A stretch of 21,513 nt of DNA from Spirochaetaceae bacterium (GTDB taxonomy: Bacteria > Spirochaetota > Spirochaetia > Treponematales > Treponemataceae), in NCBI GenBank assembly GCA_031272345.1, contig JAISTZ010000099.1, forward strand, positions 1 to 21,513, in the 5' to 3' direction. The notes under the pieces are model-generated. The model was not told the origin of the DNA. It was given only the letters and a program-made list of their open reading frames with translations, and searched no databases. Shown here piece by piece: positions 1 through 7,877 of the stretch (its first letter is position 1; each line of letters opens with the position of its first letter). Made by a program: the position numbers and the translations under genes.

Positions 1-513
1 GGCGTTCCCACGGCTCCCAACCACGAGGCCCGCTACAACTACTACTTTGACTACTTCAAGAAGAACTACCCGAACATCACGCTGATTCAGGGCGGCATCG
101 ACAACGACGACATCCAGACCGCGCAGTCCCAGGCCGCCGCCATCATAGCGGCGAATCCCGACCTTGTCGGCTACATCGGCTCCAACGCCGCGTACCCCAT
201 CGGCGTGGGCAACGCGGTGCGTGAGGCGGGCAAGACCGGCCAGATTCACGTGGTGGGCCTGGAAGGCATGACCGAGATTCTCGCGCTCATCAAAGAGGGC
301 ATCATCGACGGCAGCTCTTCGGCGCCCGTGGAAATTCAGGCGTCCCAGTGCGTGCTCCTGGTGTGGCAGCAGTCCCTGGGGAACGTGGTTCCCGCCATCA
401 CGAACACCGGCATCGACCTTATCACAAAGGAAAACATCGACGACCACATCGCGGCGAACAAGAACTTCTCCATAAAGGACGCACGGCTTAAAGCATACGG
501 CATCGGGCAGTAA
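1..513 (+). CDS. Sugar ABC transporter substrate-binding protein, 3' part (CUT2 family)
   Basis: The open frame enters from the left edge, so only the C-terminal 170 residues are present. The first 68 codons lie before any in-frame ATG. The visible part reads as the second lobe of a type I periplasmic binding protein of the ribose/galactose class: a segment NPDLVGYIGSNAAYPIGVGN (the surveyed strand with an active/inactive ligand pocket), then VVGLEGMTEILALIKEGIID, which fits the usual 'G-D-x-x-x-x-x-x-I-x-x-G' hinge region. The protein would sit in the periplasm and deliver a sugar to the ATPase and permease genes that follow in the same direction. The substrate cannot be told from this fragment. 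A stem-loop lies 34 bases after the stop codon. Confidence 0.88.
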   Translation, partial: GVPTAPNHEARYNYYFDYFKKNYPNITLIQGGIDNDDIQTAQSQAAAIIAANPDLVGYIGSNAAYPIGVGNAVREAGKTGQIHVVGLEGMTEILALIKEGIIDGSSSAPVEIQASQCVLLVWQQSLGNVVPAITNTGIDLITKENIDDHIAANKNFSIKDARLKAYGIGQ

Positions 514-547
514 GCCTGCATGAACCGCGCCGCGCATTGACGGCGGA

Positions 548-569
548 GGAAAACTCCCTGAGTTTTTCC
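548..569 (+). terminator. Stem-loop with T-rich arm after the binding-protein gene
   Basis: The arms GGAAAACTC (548-556) and GAGTTTTTCC (560-569) pair across a CCT loop, with one extra T in the right arm. The hairpin lies between the binding-protein stop and the ATPase start. It may end part of the transcripts or protect the 3' end of the binding-protein message, giving more binding protein than ATPase. It is not a strong terminator, because the T-run is inside the stem rather than after it. Confidence 0.45.
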
Positions 570-610
570 AGATGCCCCGGTGCGGGCGCGGTCTCTTTTA
601 TGGAAAAAAC

Positions 611-2125
611 ATGGCTTTATTGCAGGCGCGGAACATCACCAAGGTCTTTCCGGGCGTAACGGCCCTGGACAGGGTGAATCTGGACATAGAAAGCGGCAGG
701 ATTCACTGCGTAATTGGAGAAAACGGCGCGGGAAAGAGCACCCTCATCAAGATTCTGATGGGCATCTACGCGGCGGACGGGGGGGAGCTCATCATAGACG
801 GCAGAACCGTGGACGCCTCCAACAAGAAGGACCGGAAGTATTTTGACCGCATAGCTTACGTGCCCCAGGAGCTCGACCTCTTTACGGAGATGAGCGTGGC
901 GGAAAACCTCTTCATGCCCTACAAGAGTCTGGGCGCGTCCGGCAGAATCGACCGGAGGAAGCTGGAAAGCGACGCCCTCCCCTGGCTGGAGCGGTTCAAA
1001 ATAACCGCCCGCCCCGGGGCTCTCGTAAAGAACATCTCCGTTTCCGAGCGGCAGATGCTCCAGATTGTGCGGAGCATGACGAACACGGGCACGGAAATCC
1101 TCCTCCTGGACGAGCCCACCACGAGTCTTACCACAAACGAGACCGACAGGCTCTTCGAGGTGCTCAAGGAGCTGCGGGCCCAGGGCAAGGCGATCATCTT
1201 CATCTCCCATAAGCTCGAAGAAATTTTCGCCATCGGGGACACGCTGACGATTCTGCGCAACGGTGTGCGGGTGGCGGAGGCGCATTGCCGGGACGTCGAC
1301 ATCCCCTGGGTGATTTCCCACATGGCCGGGAGCGAGCTCAGCCAGGAGGAGACCTACAGGCCCCAAAGGACCGGCGGCGGCGTGCTCCTCAAGGTGCGGG
1401 GCTTAACCGGCGCAAAATTCCGCAACATCGACTTCGACCTGCACCGGGGCGAAATCCTGGGCTTTTCCGGGCTGGTGGGGAGCGGCCGCACCGAAATCAT
1501 GCAGGCCCTCTTCGGGTACCTCCCCGTGTGGTCGGGGGAAGCTTTCTTTGAGGGACAAAAGTGGAATTTCGGCAGCACCACCAGGTCCGTAAAGGACGGC
1601 CTGGTGTATATGCCGGAGGAGCGCAAACAGCAGGGAATCCTGCCGCAGCTTTCGGTAAAAAAGAACATCAGCGTGGCCCTTCTGGACAAAATAAAAGAAG
1701 GGTTTTACCTTTCAAAGGAAAAAGAGACGGCCATCACGCGGGACGTGGTGGATGCGTACAACATAAAGATCGCCTCGTTTGAGCAGCTCATCCAGTTCCT
1801 CTCCGGGGGCAATCAGCAGAAGGTGATTATCGGCCGCGCCATGTTCAGCCACCCCAAGGCGCTGGTCTTTGACGAGCCCACCAAGGGCATCGACGTGGGC
1901 TCCAAGGCGGAGATTTACAAGCTGATGAAGCGCCTGGCCGAAGAAACCCAGATAGGCATCATCCTGATTTCCTCGGAGCTAAACGAGCTGCTCAAGTGCT
2001 CAAACCGGATAATCACGATTTATTTCGGAGAAAAACAGGGCGAGTCGGCCTATCCCTTTGACAAAGAGCAAATCCTGAACGAAATAATGGGCATGAAACG
2101 GCACGCGCATTCGGGCGCGGCATAG
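611..2125 (+). CDS. Sugar ABC transporter ATP-binding protein, double NBD (RbsA/MglA type)
   Basis: A 504-residue cytoplasmic ATPase with two fused nucleotide-binding domains, the usual size for CUT2 transporters. In the first domain Walker A is GENGAGKST (residues 36-44), the signature is the degenerate ISVSERQ common in this family, and Walker B is ILLLDEPTTSLT. In the second domain Walker A is degenerate (GLVGSGRTE), while the signature LSGGNQQK and Walker B ALVFDEPTKGID are intact. The ATG at 611 is chosen because MALLQARNITKVFPG lines up with the family N-terminus. An in-frame ATG at 572 would add 13 atypical residues and would start directly after a hairpin. The ribosome-binding site before 611 is poor (only GGAAAA). 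The gene is followed after 8 bases by its permease. The substrate is unknown. Confidence 0.92.
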   Translation: MALLQARNITKVFPGVTALDRVNLDIESGRIHCVIGENGAGKSTLIKILMGIYAADGGELIIDGRTVDASNKKDRKYFDRIAYVPQELDLFTEMSVAENLFMPYKSLGASGRIDRRKLESDALPWLERFKITARPGALVKNISVSERQMLQIVRSMTNTGTEILLLDEPTTSLTTNETDRLFEVLKELRAQGKAIIFISHKLEEIFAIGDTLTILRNGVRVAEAHCRDVDIPWVISHMAGSELSQEETYRPQRTGGGVLLKVRGLTGAKFRNIDFDLHRGEILGFSGLVGSGRTEIMQALFGYLPVWSGEAFFEGQKWNFGSTTRSVKDGLVYMPEERKQQGILPQLSVKKNISVALLDKIKEGFYLSKEKETAITRDVVDAYNIKIASFEQLIQFLSGGNQQKVIIGRAMFSHPKALVFDEPTKGIDVGSKAEIYKLMKRLAEETQIGIILISSELNELLKCSNRIITIYFGEKQGESAYPFDKEQILNEIMGMKRHAHSGAA

Positions 2126-2133
2126 GAGCGTGT

Positions 2134-3150
2134 ATGGAACTACCTGTAAGGAACAGATTGAAGGCCATAGGCGGCAAGCTGCTCGCCAGCAAGCTGCTGA
2201 GCATAGCGTTTATACTGCTCGTCCTCGTGGTGATAGCGGCTGTGGTGTCGCCGAATTTTCTCGGCGCCTACAACCTTCAGTCCGTGATACGGGACCTTGC
2301 GTTTGTGATGATCATAACCACAGGCCAGTCCTGCCTGCTCCTCCTGGGGGAGCTCGACCTTTCCGTGGGCAAGATGGCCACCCTCTCCGGAATGCTCGGG
2401 GGCCTGATGATGCTGCAACTGAACTTTCCGCCCTATCTTGCGCTCCTCATCAGCCTGCTCTTCGGTGTGCTCTTCGGCGTGGTCAACGGCGTCATCATAA
2501 CGCGGCTCAAGCTGAACGCCATGATTGTCACCATAGCCACCCAGGGGGTCTACGCGGGCATAACCCTGGTCATTTCCAAGGGGCGCGCCATCGTGGGCAT
2601 ACCCGACTCGATCCACTGGATGGGCCGGGGCAACGTGGCCGGGATTCCCGTGCCGTTCATAATAGCGGTGATTCTCCTTGGGGCGATTCTCTTCCTCACC
2701 CAGAAGACGGTTTTCGGCCGCTGGATGTACGCCATCGGCAACAACAAGGAGGCCGCGCGCATCCTGGGGGTCAACGTCAACCTGGTGCGCACCGTGGTGT
2801 TCGCCATGATGGGCGGCCTCTCCGCGGTGGCGGGTCTGCTGATGATAACGCGCCTGGGCAATTCCCAGCCGAGCATCGGCGACATCTGGGTGATGAACTC
2901 CATAGCCGCGTCGGTAATAGGCGGGGTGGCCCTTACCGGCGGCATCGGCAATCCCTTCGGGGCCATTCTGGGCGCCTGCATACTCGCGGTGATACAGAAC
3001 ATGATAGTCCTCTTCAACGTGAACACCTACTGGCAGACCGCGGTGAGCGGCTTTGTGGTGCTCATAGCCATTTCGTTTGACTCGGTGGGGACCATCGTTG
3101 CCGAGATGCGGGCGCGGCGCAAGGCCCTGGCCGGAAGCGCAAAGGGTTGA
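2134..3150 (+). CDS. Sugar ABC transporter permease (RbsC type)
   Basis: A 338-residue inner-membrane protein with about eight to ten hydrophobic segments, typical of RbsC-family permeases (BPD_transp_2). Family hallmarks are visible: the GELDLSVGKMATLSGM stretch, the cytoplasmic loop TVFGRWMYAIGNNKEAARILGV that docks on the ATPase, and the late GGVALTGGIGNPFGAILGA glycine-rich segment. An AGGAG site lies 4-8 bases before the ATG. With a single permease gene, this system would use a homodimeric channel, unlike the two-permease Lsr set that starts 2 bases after its stop codon. Confidence 0.92.
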   Translation: MELPVRNRLKAIGGKLLASKLLSIAFILLVLVVIAAVVSPNFLGAYNLQSVIRDLAFVMIITTGQSCLLLLGELDLSVGKMATLSGMLGGLMMLQLNFPPYLALLISLLFGVLFGVVNGVIITRLKLNAMIVTIATQGVYAGITLVISKGRAIVGIPDSIHWMGRGNVAGIPVPFIIAVILLGAILFLTQKTVFGRWMYAIGNNKEAARILGVNVNLVRTVVFAMMGGLSAVAGLLMITRLGNSQPSIGDIWVMNSIAASVIGGVALTGGIGNPFGAILGACILAVIQNMIVLFNVNTYWQTAVSGFVVLIAISFDSVGTIVAEMRARRKALAGSAKG

Positions 3151-3152
3151 CC

Positions 3153-4664
3153 ATGGACACGCCGATTCTTTCCGTGCGGAACATACAGAAATCCTTCGGC
3201 TCAAACGCCGTGCTGCGGGGAATCAACCTGGACGTATTCCCCGGGGAAGTCCTCGCCCTCATCGGCGGAAACGGCGCGGGCAAGAGCACCCTGGTCAAAT
3301 CAATCATGGGAATCTACAAGCCCGAGGGGGGAGAAATTTTTATCCGGGGCGAGGCCGGGCTGGAAAAGCTGGAGTTCTCGAACCCAGCGGCCTCCCTCAA
3401 CAAGGGAGTCTACCTGGTGCCCCAGGAGCCCATGCTCTTTCCAAACCAGACGGTCGAGCAGAACATCCTCATGGGTATGGGGGAGAAAAAATCTGAGCTC
3501 CTGGCCCGGCTCCACACGGTCATCACCGTGCTGGGCTGGAAGCTCGACCTGGGGCGGAGCGCCCGGAGTCTCACCATCGCGGAGCAGCAGCTCGTGGAAA
3601 TCCTCCGGGGCCTCCTCAGGGACGCAAAGCTCCTCATCCTCGACGAACCCACCAGCGCCCTCACCTTCGATGAGGTGAATTCCCTCTTTGCGGCCATCGA
3701 AACCCTCAGGCAAAAGAACATCGGCGTCATCTACATAACCCACCGGCTGAACGAGGTCTTCCAAATCGCCACCAGGGTGGCGATCATGCGGGACGGCCTC
3801 ATAACCCTGACCGGAGAAGCCGGCGAGTTCGACCGGGCCATGCTGGTAAAGGGGCTTCTGCCCGAGGACTTCACCGAGCGGGCCGCGGAGACGGAGCGCC
3901 GGGCCGTGGACTACAGGGCGCAGCCGGTGTTCGAGCTGCGGAATTTCTCCGGCTACGGCTTTGCGGACATCAGCCTGAAGCTGTACCCCGGAGAAATCCT
4001 GGGCTTCTGCGGGGTGGTGGGCGCGGGCCGCACGGAGCTGGCAATGACGGTCTTCGGGCGGGACAGGGCCCTCTCCGGCAGGGTGTTCCTGGACGGGGAA
4101 GACATCACGGGCATGACCACCGGGGAAATCACCAAAAAGGGCGTCAACTACGTGCCGGAAGACCGGTTTTTAAACGGCATCTTCCGGATATGCCACCTGG
4201 CGGGGAACATCACCTCCGCGTGCCTGCGCTCCATGTCCAGGTTTTTCCTGAACTCCGCCGCCGAGGGGGCGATCGCGGAAAAATATGTGGAGGATTTCCG
4301 CATCAAAACCACGGGAATCCGGCAGGAAATCGGCAGCCTGTCCGGGGGGAACCAGCAGAAGGCCGTCATGGGCCGGGCCCTCACCACAAAGCCCCGGGTG
4401 GTGATTCTCGACGAACCAACCCGGGGAATCGACGCGGGCGCCCGGGGGGACATCTACGCCATCATCAACGGGCTAAAAAAAGAAAACGTGGCGGTCCTCC
4501 TCATCTCCTCGGACATGGAAGAAATCGTGGAACTCAGCGACCGCGCGGTGGCCATGTTCCAGGGGCGCATCAGCGGCGAATTTACCGGGGATGAAATAAC
4601 CCAGGACAATCTTATGCGGGCCTCCTTCGGAGTAACAGGGGCGGCAAAGGGGAGCGCCCTATGA
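3153..4664 (+). CDS. lsrA: Autoinducer-2 import ATP-binding protein LsrA
   Basis: A 503-residue double ATPase. Walker A1 is GGNGAGKST (residues 38-46), with GGNG where other sugar ATPases have GENG; enteric LsrA also has GGNG. The stretch GVYLVPQEPMLFPNQ and the motif IAEQQLVEILRGLLRDAKLL closely follow my recollection of E. coli LsrA. The second domain has GVVGAGRTELA, LSGGNQQK and VVILDEPTRGID. It would power AI-2 import through LsrC and LsrD. The ATG at 3153 is preferred over an in-frame TTG at 3147 because AAAGGG (3141-3146) is correctly spaced only for the ATG. Its stop overlaps the lsrC start (ATGA). A rhamnose-type ATPase is the main alternative, but the downstream aldolase favours Lsr. 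Confidence 0.8.
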   Translation: MDTPILSVRNIQKSFGSNAVLRGINLDVFPGEVLALIGGNGAGKSTLVKSIMGIYKPEGGEIFIRGEAGLEKLEFSNPAASLNKGVYLVPQEPMLFPNQTVEQNILMGMGEKKSELLARLHTVITVLGWKLDLGRSARSLTIAEQQLVEILRGLLRDAKLLILDEPTSALTFDEVNSLFAAIETLRQKNIGVIYITHRLNEVFQIATRVAIMRDGLITLTGEAGEFDRAMLVKGLLPEDFTERAAETERRAVDYRAQPVFELRNFSGYGFADISLKLYPGEILGFCGVVGAGRTELAMTVFGRDRALSGRVFLDGEDITGMTTGEITKKGVNYVPEDRFLNGIFRICHLAGNITSACLRSMSRFFLNSAAEGAIAEKYVEDFRIKTTGIRQEIGSLSGGNQQKAVMGRALTTKPRVVILDEPTRGIDAGARGDIYAIINGLKKENVAVLLISSDMEEIVELSDRAVAMFQGRISGEFTGDEITQDNLMRASFGVTGAAKGSAL

Positions 4665-5686
4665 AAGCGCCCAAGAATCTGCTCGGCATAATCTTCAGGG
4701 CAAGGGAAATCACCTCCCTCTCCTTTGTGGCCGCCCTGTTCATCATCGTGGGGTTTGTGAATCCGGGATTCCTCTCCCCGGACAACCTGCTGCTCACCTT
4801 AAATTCCAGCGTGGTCTTTGCCCTCCTCGCCGCGGGCACGGCCTTCATCATCATCACCGGCGAAATCGACGTGTCCATCGGCGCGGTGATGGGCCTGTGC
4901 GCGGCCGTGTCGGGCTCGATGATCCGGGACGGCTCCTCCTGGGCTTTGGCGGTGGGGGCGGCCCTCCTGGTGGGGGTGGCGTCCGGGGCGGTGAACGGCG
5001 CGGGGCACCTCTTCCTGAAAATTCCCTCTATAATAATGACCCTGGGCACCATGGGGGTGATTCGGGGGCTCATCTACGTGTTCACCGGTGGGCGCTGGGT
5101 GGAAAACGTGCCCTCCGCGTTCAAAAGCCTCTCCCAGGTAAACGTTGCGGGGGTTTCGGTGTTTTACTGGGGCGCCCTGGCCGTGTTTATCGCCGGAAGC
5201 GCCCTCATGAAGCGCACCCGGCGGGGGCAGTTTTTTGCGGCTATCGGCGACAACACCCCCTGCGCGGTCATGCTCGGCATCCCCGTCAGGGGGATGAAGA
5301 TGCTCTCGTTCATCATCGCGGGGGTGTTCTACGCCGCGGCGGGGGTGATGTTCGTGAGCCGCACGGGCTTTGTCACCCCCGTTACCGGTTCGGGCTACGA
5401 GATGAAGGCGATCGCCGCCTGTGTTCTCGGCGGGGTGAGTCTCTCCGGGGGGGTGGGCTCCCTCCTGGGCGCGGCGGTGGGGGCGCTCTTCATGGCGTCC
5501 GTGGGGCGGATCCTGGTGTTCCTGAATTCCTCCGCCGATGACGACGTGATAACCGGGGTGATGCTCATCGTGATTGTGGTGGCGGACGCGCTGATTCAAC
5601 AGCGCACGGTGGAGCGGTCCCGGAGGCAGCGGCTCCTGGCAAAGACCCGCGCCGGCGGAGAACCCAAGGAGGCGGACCATGCCTGA
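4661..5686 (+). CDS. lsrC: Autoinducer-2 import permease LsrC
   Basis: A 341-residue membrane protein of the RbsC family. It shares several stretches with E. coli LsrC as I recall it: the N-terminal REIT, GEIDVSIGAVMGLCA, the segment IPSIIMTLGTMGVIRG, TGGRWVE, and the late GYEMKAIAACVLGGVSLSGG. With LsrD it would form the heterodimeric membrane channel. The start overlaps the lsrA stop by four bases, which implies coupled translation, and the 3' end overlaps lsrD by eight bases. The C-terminal tail after the last membrane helix is basic and rich in Arg and Gln, as in the enteric protein. Confidence 0.82.
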   Translation: MKAPKNLLGIIFRAREITSLSFVAALFIIVGFVNPGFLSPDNLLLTLNSSVVFALLAAGTAFIIITGEIDVSIGAVMGLCAAVSGSMIRDGSSWALAVGAALLVGVASGAVNGAGHLFLKIPSIIMTLGTMGVIRGLIYVFTGGRWVENVPSAFKSLSQVNVAGVSVFYWGALAVFIAGSALMKRTRRGQFFAAIGDNTPCAVMLGIPVRGMKMLSFIIAGVFYAAAGVMFVSRTGFVTPVTGSGYEMKAIAACVLGGVSLSGGVGSLLGAAVGALFMASVGRILVFLNSSADDDVITGVMLIVIVVADALIQQRTVERSRRQRLLAKTRAGGEPKEADHA

Positions 5687-6671
5687 CGTAACCCGACGTT
5701 TTTCGGCAAAGACGCTGCTCCGGTGGGAGACCTTCCTCATCATCCTCATCCTGCTGGAAATCGTCATCTTCGGCGTCATAAATCCCCGGTTCCTGCGCCC
5801 CCGAATCCTCTTCGGCAGCATCAAGGACTTCACGTCCATCTGCGTCATTTCGCTCTTCGTCACCTTCGTCATCATAACCGGGGGCATGGACATCCAGTCC
5901 GGCTCCATCGTGGGGCTTTCGTCCATACTGCTGGGCGTCATCTGGCACAAGATGGGCCTCAATATTTGGCTGGCCTGCGGCCTTGCGGTGCTGTCCGGCG
6001 GGGTCTGCGGGCTTTTCTCCGGGTTCCTGGTGGCCTATACCCGGGTTCCGGCCATGGTGGTCACCCTGGGGTGTTCGTTCCTCTACGCGGGATTCGCCAA
6101 GACCATCACCAAGATCGCCCGAATCGAGGCCCACACGGGAATCAGCAACTTCCCCAGTTACTTTACGGCCTTCACCAACTGGAGCGTGGGGGGAATCCCC
6201 TTCCAGTTTTTTATCTTCATATTCCTGTGCGCCCTGGCGCACATCCTCCTGCACCGGACAAAATACGGGCGCTACGTGTACCTCTGCGGCATAAACCAGA
6301 ACGCCGCGGAGTATTCCGGCATCAACAGCCGCCGGATTATCATGAGCACCTACATCATCAGCGGCATGGGGGCGGCCCTGGCGGGGGTCATCTTCACGTC
6401 CTACCTGGGAACCGCCAAGTCCGACTTCGGCAAGGAGCTCACCCTGCCCATCATCACCGCCGTCGTTTTGGGGGGCACGTCCATCCTCGGCGGCAGGGGG
6501 ACAATCCTGGGGACCGCCCTGGCGGCCCTGGTCATCGGGCTCCTGCGGTTCGGGCTTTCCATGGGCGGGGTGAGTCCCCAGTACCTTGACATTCCGGTGG
6601 GGGCGCTTCTGGTCGTCGCCGTCGGTCTCCGTGGTGTGGTTTCTATACCGGTTTATACCGGCAAGAAATAA
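5679..6671 (+). CDS. lsrD: Autoinducer-2 import permease LsrD
   Basis: A 330-residue membrane protein, the second Lsr permease. Matches to the remembered E. coli LsrD include the N-terminal RWETFLIILILLEIVIFGVI with INPRFL, VIITGGMDIQSGSIVGL, and SYLGTAKSDFGKELTLPIIT followed by AVVLGGTSILGG. AAGGAGG at 5667-5673 gives a strong ribosome-binding site inside the end of lsrC. The gene is followed after 25 bases by the binding-protein gene, as in the enteric order ACDB. Near its 3' end the octamer TATACCGG occurs twice, two bases apart, inside the codons for IPVYTG; no function is evident. Confidence 0.82.
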   Translation: MPDVTRRFSAKTLLRWETFLIILILLEIVIFGVINPRFLRPRILFGSIKDFTSICVISLFVTFVIITGGMDIQSGSIVGLSSILLGVIWHKMGLNIWLACGLAVLSGGVCGLFSGFLVAYTRVPAMVVTLGCSFLYAGFAKTITKIARIEAHTGISNFPSYFTAFTNWSVGGIPFQFFIFIFLCALAHILLHRTKYGRYVYLCGINQNAAEYSGINSRRIIMSTYIISGMGAALAGVIFTSYLGTAKSDFGKELTLPIITAVVLGGTSILGGRGTILGTALAALVIGLLRFGLSMGGVSPQYLDIPVGALLVVAVGLRGVVSIPVYTGKK

Positions 6672-6696
6672 ATTTTCGTACTAAAAGGAGCGTAAA

Positions 6697-7776
6697 ATGA
6701 AAAAGACAAGTTTTATGCTGATGGTTCTGGCGATTCTTCTGATTCCGGCGATGGTATTTGCCGGAGGCGGCCAGGACAAGGGCGGGGCAAAAAAGGACAT
6801 AACCATCGTCTTTGTGCCCAAAATCACCGGCAACGCCTTCTTTGAAACGGCGAATGACGGGGCCCAGAAGTATTCCGCCCAGTGGGGCTTCAAGGTGCTG
6901 TATGAGGGCAGCCAGGAAGCGGCGGTGAACAACCAGGTAACAGTCATCCGCAACGCGATTAACCGCGGGGTGGACGGCATCTCCGTGTCCTCCCTGGACG
7001 CGACGGCCCTGGACAGCGTGATGAAGGAGGCTATCAAAGCCGGCCTGGCGGTGACGACCTGGGACTCCGACGTTTCCGGGGACGCCCGCACCGTGATGGT
7101 CTCCCAGGGCACCCCGGACGTGCTGGGCAAGATGCTCGTGGAAATGGGCGTGAAGTCCCTCACGAGCCGGGGCAAAAACCCCAAGTCCGACAAGATCAAG
7201 TATGCCTGGCACTATTCCCAGTCCACGGTGGCGGACCAGAACTCCTGGCGCGTCGCGGGGGAGGCCTACATCAAGGCGAACTACCCCAACTGGACGAACA
7301 TCCGCCCGGACAACTTCTACAGCAACCAGGATGCGGAGCTCGCCATAACCACGGGGGAGGCCATCCTCAACGCCAACAAGGACATCGACCTCATCATCTG
7401 TAACGACTCCACGGCCCTTCCCGGCCAGTGCCAGGCGGCGCAGAACCTGGGTCTGGACAAGAACAGGGTGACCATCACCGGCTTTGCCCCGCCCAATTCC
7501 ATCAAACCCTACGCCCGGGCGAACATTCTTGAGCGCTGGGGCCTGTGGGATTCCGGCGTCCAGGGGGCGCTGGGCTGCTATTTCGCCTACTACCTCGCCA
7601 CGGGCAACAAAATCAAGGTGGGCGAAAAGGTGAATGTCCCCGGTATCGGCACGGTGGAAATCCTGCCCAATACGGTGCTTGACCCCAAGGCGTACACCGC
7701 GGATAATTCCGGGGTTGTGCTTCTGCCGGAGCGCGTGGAGTTCACCCTCGAAAACATGGACAAGTACGATTTCTAG
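6697..7776 (+). CDS. lsrB: Autoinducer-2-binding protein LsrB (periplasmic)
   Basis: A 359-residue exported binding protein. The first 22 residues form a signal peptide ending VFA before GGG; no lipobox cysteine is present. The mature part tracks E. coli LsrB over its length: FVPKITGNAFFE, TWDSDVSG, VSQGTPDVLGKMLVEM, STVADQNSW, and a C-terminus VVLLPERVEFTLENMDKYDF against the enteric VLLPERVIFNKENIGKYDF. Known AI-2 contacts seem kept at K42, the DSD at 123-125, D180 and Q181. The equivalents of Pro220 and Ala222 are N236 and S238, so the ligand may be AI-2 or a related branched sugar. AAAGGAG precedes the ATG. A perfect stem-loop follows the stop codon. Confidence 0.83.
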   Translation: MKKTSFMLMVLAILLIPAMVFAGGGQDKGGAKKDITIVFVPKITGNAFFETANDGAQKYSAQWGFKVLYEGSQEAAVNNQVTVIRNAINRGVDGISVSSLDATALDSVMKEAIKAGLAVTTWDSDVSGDARTVMVSQGTPDVLGKMLVEMGVKSLTSRGKNPKSDKIKYAWHYSQSTVADQNSWRVAGEAYIKANYPNWTNIRPDNFYSNQDAELAITTGEAILNANKDIDLIICNDSTALPGQCQAAQNLGLDKNRVTITGFAPPNSIKPYARANILERWGLWDSGVQGALGCYFAYYLATGNKIKVGEKVNVPGIGTVEILPNTVLDPKAYTADNSGVVLLPERVEFTLENMDKYDF

Positions 7777-7781
7777 GGTCA

Positions 7782-7812
7782 CGCTGAAAAACGCTCGATG
7801 CGTTTTTCAGTG
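7782..7812 (+). terminator. Perfect stem-loop between lsrB and lsrF
   Basis: CTGAAAAACGC (7784-7794) and GCGTTTTTCAG (7800-7810) pair perfectly across a TCGAT loop, and two more pairs (one G-U) extend the stem. A weak pyrimidine run, TTCTCTT, lies shortly after. The hairpin starts 6 bases past the lsrB stop codon. It probably stabilises or partly ends the lsrB message, so that the aldolase downstream is made in lower amount. Confidence 0.6.
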
Positions 7813-7877
7813 CTTCTCTTGTGCGAATACGCCGTCCCGCTCCGGCGGGGCGGCTATTCTTTCCCAAGGAGTTTTTT

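Noticed and set aside
572..610. ATG at 572 as the start of the first ATPase
   Set aside because: It adds residues that do not fit the family and follows directly on the hairpin at 548-569.
3147..3152. TTG at 3147 as the lsrA start
   Set aside because: AAAGGG directly abuts the TTG, so it cannot serve as its ribosome site; the ATG at 3153 has correct spacing.
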